DNA of 64,000 nucleotides from an uncultured Saprospiraceae bacterium (GTDB lineage: Bacteria; Bacteroidota; Bacteroidia; Chitinophagales; Saprospiraceae): NCBI GenBank assembly GCA_937941765.1, contig CALDGQ010000024.1, positions 29,699 to 93,698 of the forward strand, given 5' to 3'. Below are positions 1 to 8,030 of the stretch, piece after piece. Under the pieces are notes generated by a model. The model ran no database searches, was not told the DNA's origin, and saw only the letters and a program-made list of their open reading frames with translations. Numbering within the stretch: the first letter of the stretch is position 1; each line of letters begins with the position of its first letter. Position numbers and translations under genes: made by a program.

Positions 1-101
1 GCATTTCCTGATATCTCATGGAAGTATGGCAACATCTTCTGTACTACTCTTGGATCACAAGGGGTTGTCGCGTTGTTATCCAAATAAATTTTCTTAGTCA
101 T
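1..101 (-). CDS. iscS: Cysteine desulfurase (IscS/NifS family), N-terminal part only
   Basis: Reading the minus strand from the ATG at 101-99 gives 34 residues beginning MTKKIYLDNNATTPCDPRVV, which is the signature N-terminus of class-V aminotransferase cysteine desulfurases (YLDNNATTP). The rest of the gene lies left of the window. These PLP enzymes take sulfur from cysteine to supply Fe-S cluster and thio-cofactor assembly in the cytoplasm. The gene is divergent from the methylmalonyl-CoA mutase gene at 301, with about 200 bp of AT-rich promoter region between them. Family assignment is secure from the motif; IscS versus SufS/NifS cannot be decided from this fragment. Confidence 0.85.
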   Translation of the reverse strand, partial: MTKKIYLDNNATTPCDPRVVQKMLPYFHEISGN

Positions 102-300
102 GTAAGTATTTTATATTCCTTATTTAGAATTATTCTAAAGATAGTGATTTTCTAGTGCAAATATAACGCTTTTACCCCTAAAAAGTTCATAGAATACACA
201 TAGGATAAAGCGGGATAAACCGGACGAAACTGTTCGTTTTCCTTATTTTTACGTTCAGAATCAAGCTTTTATAAATTCATTTGATTCTAAAATAAAGATA

Positions 301-1437
301 ATGGCAAAAAAAGATCGATTATTTAGTGAGTTCAAGACAGTTTCCAATGAGGCTTGGATGGCCAAAATTAAAGCAGATTTGGCAGGAAAATCAGTAAATT
401 CTTTGGATTGGGAAGTTATGGAAGATGTGAAAATTTCTCCCATTCAATTCAATTCTCCTAAGAAAAAGTACCAACCGTTGATTAAAAATGGAAACAATGA
501 TTGGGCAATTGGTGAAGATCTAAAAGTTGGAGCTGCCAAAAAAACGAATCAACTATTGTTGTCGAAATTGGAAAGAGGAGTGGAAGCACCTTGTTTGATA
601 CTCACAAAAATACCGACTAAAACGGATCTGAATAAGATTTTAGAAAATGTAATGTTAGATTATATTTCAATACACTTCGATTCTAATAAAAAAATTGATT
701 GGCTGAAATTTATGCAATTACTAAATGAGGTAGTTCCTTTATTTTCTAAAAAACCGAAATTGTTGACAGGAAGTATTGGTTTTGACCCTTTTGAGAAACC
801 CAGTGAGGAAAACCTAAAAACAGCAAAAGCATTGTTGTTAACTAAAAATAGAAAGTCGCCTCATTTCAAAGTTCTTAATCTGAGTGCACTAACTCAATTT
901 GATCAAGACAATACAGCAGTAAAAGAAATAAGCACCTTGTTATCAAAAGGTAGTGATTGTCTGTCGAATTTTTCAAATAAAAGAAATGCAGAAAAGGTAT
1001 TAGATGCAATACAGTTTGAGTTTGCGATTGGACTAAATTATTCTTTGTCAATTGCTAAAATTCGAGCGTTTAAGAAATTGTGGGCAATGGTGTTGAAGGC
1101 TTATGGGGTCAAGAATGTTGCACCTTTTATAACAGCAAAGTTACATCCTTCTACTCAAGATACGAACCCAAATACCAATATGATTCGTTCTACTACACAA
1201 GCGATGTCGGCGGTGATTGGTGGAGTAGATCGTTTAACCATTCTTCCTTCAGACCAAGTGACGAAGAAGCCAACTGATTTTGGCTATCGAATTGCAAGAA
1301 ATATTCATCACTTGTTGAAAATGGAAAGTCATCTACAAGTGGTGGAAGATCCAGCTGCAGGAAGTTATTATCTTGAAGAATTGACCGATCAGTTGTGTGA
1401 GTTGTCTTGGAAGCAATTTCAGGATTTAACCATATAA
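301..1437 (+). CDS. mutA: Methylmalonyl-CoA mutase small-subunit-like protein, short form without B12 domain
   Basis: This 378-residue protein matches the TIM-barrel part of methylmalonyl-CoA mutase. It has the N-terminal FSEFKTVSNEAW region (about 8-20), the conserved IRSTTQAMSAVIGGVD segment (about 297-312) and the EDPAAGSYYLEEL segment near 353-365. MutA chains of heterodimeric mutases are usually around 600 residues with a degenerate C-terminal cobalamin domain; this one stops at the end of the barrel. MutA does not bind B12 itself but pairs with MutB to interconvert succinyl-CoA and methylmalonyl-CoA. No mutB is next to it, but its usual partner chaperone meaB is downstream. The start at 301 fits the family N-terminus. 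Whether the short form is native or a decayed gene is not decidable here; no frameshifted remnant is visible downstream. Confidence 0.82.
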   Translation: MAKKDRLFSEFKTVSNEAWMAKIKADLAGKSVNSLDWEVMEDVKISPIQFNSPKKKYQPLIKNGNNDWAIGEDLKVGAAKKTNQLLLSKLERGVEAPCLILTKIPTKTDLNKILENVMLDYISIHFDSNKKIDWLKFMQLLNEVVPLFSKKPKLLTGSIGFDPFEKPSEENLKTAKALLLTKNRKSPHFKVLNLSALTQFDQDNTAVKEISTLLSKGSDCLSNFSNKRNAEKVLDAIQFEFAIGLNYSLSIAKIRAFKKLWAMVLKAYGVKNVAPFITAKLHPSTQDTNPNTNMIRSTTQAMSAVIGGVDRLTILPSDQVTKKPTDFGYRIARNIHHLLKMESHLQVVEDPAAGSYYLEELTDQLCELSWKQFQDLTI

Positions 1438-1831
1438 GTCATTTAGAAATAGAAACATCTAAGCGCATTTAAGAATTCTCGTGCTCCCTATATTTCTTAT
1501 ATGCCTTTTTTGGTTAAAAAAATAAAAAATGAAAGTGGAAGGTAGAAAGTAAAGAGTCCATTCATTACTGTTTAACAAAATTTAATTAAGTTATCTACCG
1601 ACCACTATTCACTCATCTGGTATGAGGGTATGCTCAAAGTACATTGAAAGTCACATAACTAAAAGGCTCAAAATGGTGTCATCACCCCATTTAAGATAGT
1701 TTAACTTACTTTGCATATGTTAACAAAAGACTTCTTAACACGTAACATAGTTATAACACTGACAACCAATTCATTATATTCCTTAACATTTGTACCAATT
1801 GTATTGTTAAAAATTTTAATTTCGCAAAAGA
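1438..1831. other. Intergenic region between mutA and meaB, no gene seen
   Basis: About 390 bp of AT-rich DNA. I see no convincing coding frame and no remnant of a B12-binding domain or of mutB. It probably holds the meaB promoter, but I could not identify a clear TAnnTTTG box. Confidence 0.5.
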
Positions 1832-2899
1832 ATGAGTGCTGACAAAAACAAGAATACCAAATCGAAGGATGGAAACTTGAAGAATACAAAGTCAGTCAAG
1901 AAGTTCATTCAAAAAAGAAAAACAATAGATCCCAATACGCTTTTCAATCAACTTGCAAAAGGAGATCGAATTGCACTTGCCAAAGCGATTACTGTCATTG
2001 AGAGTTCGAGATCAGAAGATCATGAGGTGGCTCAAAACTTAATTTCCAAAAGCCTATTAAAAGCTGTTCCAGCTTTTCGAATTGGGATAACTGGTCCACC
2101 AGGTGTCGGTAAAAGTACTTTTATCGAATCTATCGGAAAACATATCCTGAAAAATCGAAAGAAGTTAGCAGTGTTGACTATTGACCCGACCAGTCAAGTC
2201 AGCAAAGGAAGTGTGTTGGGTGACAAAACTCGAATGCAGGATTTGTCTACCATTAAAAATGTTTTCATTCGACCATCTGCAGCTGGTGATACCCTTGGTG
2301 GCGTGGCTAGGAAAACTCGAGAAACAATTACCTTATGTGAAGCAGCTGGATATGACACTATAATTGTAGAGACCGTTGGAGTAGGGCAGTCCGAAATTGC
2401 TGTTCATTCAATGGTAGATGCATTTTGTTTGTTATTAATGCCGGGTGGCGGAGATGAGTTGCAAGGAATCAAAAGAGGTGTAGTTGAAATGGCTGATTTA
2501 ATTGCCATCAACAAAGCAGATGAAGATAGAATTGAATTGGCAAAACAGTCACGTTCTGCCTTCAAAAATGCAATACATTTTTATCCTCCAAATGAAAATG
2601 GATGGGGCACTAAAGTAATGACCTGTTCCGGACTAAATGATAAAGGAGTTGATGAAATTTGGAAAGAATTACAAAAATATTTTGATCATAATACCAAGAC
2701 AGGTTACTTAAAAAAACGACGTACGAGTCAAAGTAAATTTTGGTTGCATGAAACGATTATAAATAATCTCAAAAATTCGTTTTATACCGATCCACACATA
2801 ACAAAAGTGTTATTGGACTTAGAAAACAAAGTTATCGAAGGAAAGATTTCTCCTTTTCAAGCTGCCGAATCGCTTATCAAACTAGCACGTCACAAATGA
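1832..2899 (+). CDS. meaB: MeaB/ArgK-type G-protein chaperone of methylmalonyl-CoA mutase
   Basis: The protein is a 355-residue SIMIBI-class P-loop GTPase. The Walker A motif GPPGVGKS is at residues 88-95, followed by the DPTSQVSKGSVLGDKTRM switch region, the ETVGVGQSE segment and an NKAD base-recognition motif. Family members load and protect the adenosylcobalamin cofactor of methylmalonyl-CoA mutase, and older annotations as an arginine/ornithine transport kinase (ArgK) are not supported for this family. The N-terminal 40 residues are lysine-rich and not conserved in most relatives. It follows the mutase subunit gene on the same strand, which supports the chaperone role, although the 394-bp gap suggests separate transcription. 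Confidence 0.93.
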   Translation: MSADKNKNTKSKDGNLKNTKSVKKFIQKRKTIDPNTLFNQLAKGDRIALAKAITVIESSRSEDHEVAQNLISKSLLKAVPAFRIGITGPPGVGKSTFIESIGKHILKNRKKLAVLTIDPTSQVSKGSVLGDKTRMQDLSTIKNVFIRPSAAGDTLGGVARKTRETITLCEAAGYDTIIVETVGVGQSEIAVHSMVDAFCLLLMPGGGDELQGIKRGVVEMADLIAINKADEDRIELAKQSRSAFKNAIHFYPPNENGWGTKVMTCSGLNDKGVDEIWKELQKYFDHNTKTGYLKKRRTSQSKFWLHETIINNLKNSFYTDPHITKVLLDLENKVIEGKISPFQAAESLIKLARHK

Positions 2900-2980
2900 T
2901 CAGGATATATTAAAAATTTTTATAATGTTTTGAAACCTCTGCCTTCATTTTCTGTAAACTACTATCTAAATGAAGGTCTC

Positions 2981-4144
2981 ATGAAACAAATATTAATACT
3001 CCCGCTAATTGTACTTTTCTCGATTTCCTCTTCTTATGGAACGGATTTCCCAATTCATAAATATGAAAAATGGATTGCAAAAGGTAAGTACGTAAAAGCT
3101 CAAAAGAAAATTGAAGAGCTACTTTTAATTGAACCAGAAGTGTATAGTGAAGACTATGCAAAACTATGGTTGTATCGTGGTAATTGCTATAGCCTTAGCT
3201 ACTTCGATGATGTACATGATGTAAAGACATTTGATGACAAATCTTATTTGCTAATCAATCGATATATCGAAGAAGCACTTTACTCTTTTAAAAAATCTTA
3301 CAAATTTGGCGATGCTAAAATACGTCAAAAAGTAGTTGCTCAAATGACGCAGTTGCAGCGATTTTTCAAAACAGTGGCCAACAGATATCAACGCTTAGGA
3401 AATTACAACCGCTTTTATATCAACTCAAGAAGAGCGCGCACTTGTAACTTATTTTTAGTTCATAAATCAAGAACTTCTCAATTGGATCAATCCTTAATAT
3501 TCATGTTGGCAGATGCTGCGGAATTAGCAGGTCATCCAGATGAAGCATTGTTTTTAAGAAATGAATTAATCCAATCAGGTATTGGTGACGCTGAATTGTT
3601 TTCCAAAACAGTGCAGTTATACTTAGATAGAAATGATGAAGTACGTGCACTCGGAACACTGGATATTGGTATGAAATTGCATCCAAAGTCAAAGGAGATT
3701 TTTGATCAAAAATTAAATCTTTTGAAGCAATTAGAAATGGAAAAAGAAGCAACTGCATTTTTAAAAATCAATATTAAAAAGTTCCCTTCTTATAAAAGTG
3801 AATTGAATTTCTTGAAAGGTTTAGAATTGGAGAAGAAATATGAAATGGATGTAGATTCAGAAGAATTATTTGCTTCTATTGAAAAAAATTATCGCAAAGC
3901 AGTTAGAACTAGTCCTGAAAATGAAGAGTACATCAAAGCACTTGCAAATTTGTACTACAAAAAAGCACTTCGTATCAAGTCAGCTGCGGTCGATAATAAG
4001 ACAACAGAAAAGGAATATGTTCAACTTTTGGGCAAGGCTAGAAAAACAATTTCTAAAGCATTGAAATTAGGACAAGGGGATAAAGCATCTTTGACGAATG
4101 CACTCCAATTTGTCAATAGCGAAAATGCTTCCATGTTGGAATAA
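2981..4144 (+). CDS. Secreted TPR-like protein of unknown function
   Basis: I chose the ATG at 2981 over the TTG 51 bp upstream because it starts a clean signal peptide (MKQILILPLIVLFSISSSYG). The 387-residue product is helical, with repeated 30-40 residue units of the sort seen in TPR proteins (for example around NELIQSGIGDAELFSKTVQLY and NEVRALGTLDIGMKLHPKSKE). It is probably periplasmic or surface-associated. Function is unknown. The gene ends in a strong terminator and looks monocistronic. Confidence 0.7.
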   Translation: MKQILILPLIVLFSISSSYGTDFPIHKYEKWIAKGKYVKAQKKIEELLLIEPEVYSEDYAKLWLYRGNCYSLSYFDDVHDVKTFDDKSYLLINRYIEEALYSFKKSYKFGDAKIRQKVVAQMTQLQRFFKTVANRYQRLGNYNRFYINSRRARTCNLFLVHKSRTSQLDQSLIFMLADAAELAGHPDEALFLRNELIQSGIGDAELFSKTVQLYLDRNDEVRALGTLDIGMKLHPKSKEIFDQKLNLLKQLEMEKEATAFLKINIKKFPSYKSELNFLKGLELEKKYEMDVDSEELFASIEKNYRKAVRTSPENEEYIKALANLYYKKALRIKSAAVDNKTTEKEYVQLLGKARKTISKALKLGQGDKASLTNALQFVNSENASMLE

Positions 4145-4163
4145 TGAAAGTGTAAACATCAAT

Positions 4164-4205
4164 AGAAGAGACGTGATTAAATTCGTGTCTCTTCTGTTTT
4201 TTTGT
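4164..4205 (+). terminator. Rho-independent terminator after the TPR-like gene
   Basis: A 9-bp perfect stem (agaagagac with gtctcttct) and a loop of about 14 nt are followed by a T-rich tail, 20 bp after the stop codon. Confidence 0.8.
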
Positions 4206-4347
4206 CGGATATTGATCTATTTTATAAAGTTTAGGAAAATAAATATGATTAAATTTGAGCTCCCAATCTGAAAACAATTAAACCTTTTATTACACCTTCA
4301 ATGTGTAGGTTGTTTTTATTTATCACTCAATTTTAAATTTCTAAAAA

Positions 4348-5508
4348 ATGCACAAGATAGCTATTGTAGGCGCCGGGGGAATCGGTCGCGCAGTTGGATT
4401 AATTTTAGCAGAAAATCCAGATTTTAATTGCCAATTATTTTTAGGTGATGTCAACATTGAAACTGCAAATGATGCAGTGGAATGGATACATAATGGGTTG
4501 CAGAAAACAGGAGCAGCAAGTGCTTTTGCAATGCCTTATGAAGGGATCAATGCTGAGATGGAAGCGGTCATGACTGAATGTGATATTGTCTTGGATTGTT
4601 TGCCTGGAAGTCAAGCGCCTCGTATCGCAAAGATCTGTTTGAAATACGATATGCATTATGCAAACTTGACAGAATATGTCAATGAAACCAATCAGGTAAT
4701 TGAAATTGCGAAAAATTCAAGTAAAGGATTTGTTTTGCAAACTGGATTGGCACCTGGTTTTATCAATGTGCTAGGAATGAAATTGTTTAATGAATTTACT
4801 AGCCAATCCCAAGTGGATAAGATCGATAAAATGTCGATGAAAGTTGGTGCACTAACAAAAAATGCACGAGCACCTCATTTTTATGGTTTCACATGGAGCC
4901 CTGTAGGGGTTGCTACTGAATATTTGAAAGATTGTGTAGCGGTAAGAAACGGTAAAACGGTTTTACTTCCAGCTTTGTCGGAAAGAGAAACATTGTTGAT
5001 TGACGGGATGACTTATGAGGATAATTTGACCTCTGGTGGTGCAGCAGATTTGCCTGATGCATTGGCAGGAAAAGTAATAGACTTAGATTATAAAACACTT
5101 CGTTACCCTGGACATTATCAGTGGGTGCAAGATGAATTAAAGAAAATCCCAGAAGGACCAGATAGAATTAAAAATTTCCAAACCATGATGCAAAATGTGA
5201 TCCCATCTGTTGAAGATGATATCGTGATCGTTTATGCTTCCGTGCAAGGAAAAGACCACAAAGGAGTACTTCGTGCTATGGAAGGAAGTTATCATATTAG
5301 ACCTACTAAGGTGGGTACTCAAACACTAAGAGCCATTCAGACAACGACTGCTGCTCCTTTAGCAGAATCCGCAAGGATGTTGTTGGAGGGGAAGATGCAA
5401 GGCCCGATTTTTCAAAGTATGTTGGACCCGATTTCGTTTATGAATGGACCTTTTGTGTCCGCTATTTATGGGAAAATCAACTCGGTTGCTAAGGCTGTAA
5501 ATGCTTAG
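4348..5508 (+). CDS. Saccharopine dehydrogenase family NAD(P)-binding oxidoreductase
   Basis: The 386-residue protein opens with a Rossmann dinucleotide motif (GAGGIGRAVG, residues 8-17) and carries the central TGLAPGFINVLG segment typical of saccharopine reductase/dehydrogenase-like enzymes. Characterised relatives act in lysine metabolism, either in reductive saccharopine formation or in lysine breakdown. It stands alone, so the substrate cannot be fixed from context. The ATG at 4348 sits directly before the Rossmann strand, as expected. Family confidence is high, exact reaction low. Confidence 0.82.
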   Translation: MHKIAIVGAGGIGRAVGLILAENPDFNCQLFLGDVNIETANDAVEWIHNGLQKTGAASAFAMPYEGINAEMEAVMTECDIVLDCLPGSQAPRIAKICLKYDMHYANLTEYVNETNQVIEIAKNSSKGFVLQTGLAPGFINVLGMKLFNEFTSQSQVDKIDKMSMKVGALTKNARAPHFYGFTWSPVGVATEYLKDCVAVRNGKTVLLPALSERETLLIDGMTYEDNLTSGGAADLPDALAGKVIDLDYKTLRYPGHYQWVQDELKKIPEGPDRIKNFQTMMQNVIPSVEDDIVIVYASVQGKDHKGVLRAMEGSYHIRPTKVGTQTLRAIQTTTAAPLAESARMLLEGKMQGPIFQSMLDPISFMNGPFVSAIYGKINSVAKAVNA

Positions 5509-5526
5509 CTCTAATTAAAAATGTAA

Positions 5527-5582
5527 AATTAAAAATAAGACGAGTATTTGCGAGCTCACGTCTACTCGTCTATTTTTAATTA
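5527..5582. repeat. Palindromic intergenic repeat R1 (AATTAAAAAT-bordered)
   Basis: Two arms, aattaaaaataagacgagta and its near reverse complement, enclose about 16 nt. The AATTAAAAAT/ATTTTTAATT borders recur in R2, R3 and R4. The hairpin lies between two convergent genes and could also work as a bidirectional terminator. Confidence 0.75.
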
Positions 5583-5607
5583 TACCTTTTAAATTTTTCA
5601 TTTTCTA

Positions 5608-6057
5608 TCACATCTCCACATATTCCAAAATCGCCTCAATCTCCTTATCACTCAATTCCACAAAACTACTCATCGGCGAGTAATTCCATTCTTCCCAAAT
5701 TTCTAATGCTTTTGGATGTTTTTTATCAATCAATCTACTCGAATTTCTAATCCAATTGTATAAATCTTCTTTCGGATAAGTACTCCATCTTTCTGTCACT
5801 CCACCTAATGCAGGTCCAGTCAAATCATCTTTCATATTTTTATGGTGACATGCAGCGCATTTGCTTTTAAACAATGCTTTTCCAATTGCGAGATTTTTAT
5901 TTATCGGAGATTTGACAACATCAATAATCTTGACGTCTTTTGTTTCTTCTTTATAAGTGAAATTGGTAAACATGGTCGTCCCCAATATTAAGATCATAAA
6001 GACGACTCCAATCCAAGTAAGGTTGATAATGGAGTTGAATAACTTTAGCTCTTTCAT
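5608..6057 (-). CDS. Membrane-anchored monohaem cytochrome c
   Basis: The 149-residue protein has one N-terminal membrane segment (about 12-32), then a cytochrome c domain with the haem motif CAACH at 67-71 and a likely axial Met in YSPMSSF near residue 132. The layout suits an inner-membrane-anchored periplasmic electron carrier. The gene is isolated, convergent with the saccharopine-dehydrogenase-family gene, and flanked by palindromic repeats R1 and R2, so its redox partner is unknown. Confidence 0.85.
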   Translation of the reverse strand: MKELKLFNSIINLTWIGVVFMILILGTTMFTNFTYKEETKDVKIIDVVKSPINKNLAIGKALFKSKCAACHHKNMKDDLTGPALGGVTERWSTYPKEDLYNWIRNSSRLIDKKHPKALEIWEEWNYSPMSSFVELSDKEIEAILEYVEM

Positions 6058-6246
6058 GGCGCTTTTATTTACAAGTTACAGTAGAAGTTGCTTGAAAAAA
6101 AGTGCTTTGAAATCGAATTGTTATTTAGAATTGTTCTATCTAATTTTTGTTTTGAACAATTGGTTGGAGTGGGGTGTTATATCTTATGGGAAGTTTTGAA
6201 TATACTTTGTGGGATTAATTAAAATGAGCGTTAATTAAAAATGTAA

Positions 6247-6313
6247 AATTAAAAATATTGACGACCGATGCGTATGCACACGTGCTCTTGGTATTGGTCG
6301 TCTATTTTTAATT
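6247..6313. repeat. Palindromic intergenic repeat R2, uninterrupted form
   Basis: Outer borders aattaaaaat/atttttaatt and inner arms gacgacc/ggtcgtc enclose a core containing gcgtatgcacacgtgc. The core is colinear with the outer parts of repeat R3 at 7.8-8.0 kb, which carries an extra palindrome inside. The right end overlaps the last codons of the toxin gene. Confidence 0.85.
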
Positions 6314-6601
6314 TTTTATTTTTCTCTCCAAGTCTTGTTTCCCAACAACTGCCATTATTTCTACAATACCATCATTCAATCTAAAATAAATGGTATCGGA
6401 CCCACATAAACATTTTCGATATCCTTTTCGTATGTGATCAACTGATTCAAAAGAGAATGGATTTTTAGAAATCAAATCAAAATAATCAAAAAAGGAATTA
6501 AAATACTTATCTGCTTGTCTGATTCCAAATCGTTCAACTCCAAAAAGATGGATCCTAATCAAGTCTTCTTTTGCAGCTTCACTCAGTTTGTATTTAGTCA
6601 T
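6308..6601 (-). CDS. ParE/RelE-superfamily toxin
   Basis: The 97-residue protein has the ParE-type pattern: an N-terminal helix (LSEAAKEDLIRIHLFGVERFG), a central IRKGYRKCLCG strand region and a C-terminal IMAVVGKQD strand. Members of this superfamily poison gyrase (ParE) or cleave mRNA on the ribosome (RelE); the substrate cannot be told from sequence alone. It overlaps the 3' end of the antitoxin gene by 8 bp, the standard arrangement for translational coupling. The 3' end runs into repeat R2. Confidence 0.85.
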   Translation of the reverse strand: MTKYKLSEAAKEDLIRIHLFGVERFGIRQADKYFNSFFDYFDLISKNPFSFESVDHIRKGYRKCLCGSDTIYFRLNDGIVEIMAVVGKQDLERKIKN

Positions 6602-6833
6602 TCAATCTGGATTTCGATTCCTTAAGGATTTCTTTTTGACTTAATTTTGTAAAGCCACTTTGTTCAGCACGTTCTAATTTTCCATTCAACCAATCTATCT
6701 GAATTTGTTGTTTCCTTGCTTGTCTGATGATATCATTGACCAGTTCACTTTTACTTGAATATTCTTCACTATTCACCATTTCTTTTAACCATTCATCATT
6801 TGGTTTTGTAAATGAAATACTTTGTCTACGCAT
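6594..6833 (-). CDS. ParD-like ribbon-helix-helix antitoxin
   Basis: The 79-residue protein begins with a ribbon strand and two helices (MRRQSISFTKPNDEWLKEMV, then SKSELVNDIIRQARKQQ) characteristic of ParD/CopG DNA-binding antitoxins. The C-terminal third is a charged helix that would wrap the toxin. It is the first gene of the pair, as usual for autoregulated type II systems. The upstream DNA at about 6855-6875 has a TATATTTAC box on the minus strand that could be the promoter -7 element. Confidence 0.85.
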   Translation of the reverse strand: MRRQSISFTKPNDEWLKEMVNSEEYSSKSELVNDIIRQARKQQIQIDWLNGKLERAEQSGFTKLSQKEILKESKSRLND

Positions 6834-6957
6834 AAGATTAATTTTTATTTGGTGTAAATATACATCACATATGAACCAATTGCAAGATAAACTGAAGCAA
6901 TTTTTAATTTCTTATAAACAACCCTTTCCAAAGTAATTCCATCTTCTAATAAAAGAA

Positions 6958-7782
6958 ATGAGATTTTCTATCCTTTTAACCTTCTTGTTTTTAGTAAAAC
7001 TTCCAATAAACTTATCGGGTCAAGTTGCTGATTCGATTGATCTAACATCGTACATACAAAACGCAATTTATGCAGAACATTATGAATTACTTAGGCAATT
7101 TGCAAGTAAAGAATGGCATGTAGAAAACTACAATCTTGAAAAAAGTCGTTACATTCATCACTTGGCAATTTTGTCAATAGTAATGGATACAATTCCATAT
7201 CCTAATATTGAGGAGAGCGGAAAGATATACGTGTTAAGTGTAATCACAAATGAATACGAAACAGTTCAAATCGAAGGCGAAAAAGAGATACGATTAATTA
7301 GACCAAGTCGTCTAACTGATTGGAGAGAATTGGGATGTCATTGGGGAAGTTATGTCAATTGGGATAAAGAATTAATAAAAGAAGTCCAGAAAAAATTGAT
7401 AACAGAAAAGTGGTATGCTGGTCCCATCAATGGTGAGTTGAATAAACAAACTTTAATTGGGTTTAAATTTTATAATGTATTAGAATTAAACCACAAGTCA
7501 CATAGTCAATACGACCTAATTTACCCAAATGAAATGGTGGACAGGTCTTCGATATATAATTTCCTTAGACTCGATAAACATGTACCAGCTTTTCCATCCT
7601 ATATTTTAGATCTAAAAAAAGCATTGTTAGAAAAAGGATATAATCCGGGTGAGTTGAATCATAAATTGGATGATAAAACGAAAGCTGCTTTGACGAAATT
7701 TCAAAGTGATCAGGGATTGCCAATTGGAAGTTTGAATTTCAGTACTTTGAGAAAATTGGGTGTAAAGGGTTTTAGGAATTAA
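6958..7782 (+). CDS. Secreted protein with two peptidoglycan-binding-like repeats
   Basis: The 274-residue protein has a signal peptide (MRFSILLTFLFLVKLPINLSG). The C-terminal 55 residues form a PG_binding_1 domain (LKKALLEKGYNPGELNHKLD, then KTKAALTKFQSDQGL). A second, more divergent unit of the same kind lies at about 137-200 (EVQKKLITEKWYAGPINGEL). No catalytic domain is recognisable in the N-terminal part. It likely binds cell-wall peptidoglycan in the periplasm. The gene stands alone, and repeat R3 follows within 10 bp of its stop. Confidence 0.72.
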   Translation: MRFSILLTFLFLVKLPINLSGQVADSIDLTSYIQNAIYAEHYELLRQFASKEWHVENYNLEKSRYIHHLAILSIVMDTIPYPNIEESGKIYVLSVITNEYETVQIEGEKEIRLIRPSRLTDWRELGCHWGSYVNWDKELIKEVQKKLITEKWYAGPINGELNKQTLIGFKFYNVLELNHKSHSQYDLIYPNEMVDRSSIYNFLRLDKHVPAFPSYILDLKKALLEKGYNPGELNHKLDDKTKAALTKFQSDQGLPIGSLNFSTLRKLGVKGFRN

Positions 7783-7789
7783 AATGAGC

Positions 7790-8030
7790 GTTAATTAAAA
7801 ATGTAAAATATAGACGACCAATACGTCAGACTGTGCGAAAATAGAATACAAACGCCAAGAGGTTAGAAACCTTTGGCACGGTTAAACAAAGGCGAGCCGA
7901 AGGTTTCTAACCTCTCGGTGTTTGGCAACCAACTTTCGTGCATTTTCGCATAGTCTGACGTATGCACACGTGCACTTACGTATTGGTCGTCTATTTTTAA
8001 TTTTACATTATACATTTTACATTATTTTTT
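7790..8030. repeat. Nested palindromic repeat R3, interrupted form of R2
   Basis: The outer arms (gacgaccaatacg on the left, acgtattggtcgtc on the right) match R2. Between 7827 and 7957 lies a second palindrome with ends cagactgtgcgaaaa / ttttcgcatagtctg and inner arms gaggttagaaacct / aggtttctaacctc. The tetranucleotide ACGT flanks it on both sides (7823-7826 and 7958-7961). Removing the 131-bp core plus one ACGT gives a sequence colinear with R2. Confidence 0.9.

Noticed and set aside
4206..4347. Possible riboswitch before the saccharopine-dehydrogenase-family gene
   Set aside because: Short complementary tracts exist, but nothing resembles a lysine riboswitch or any other class I know.
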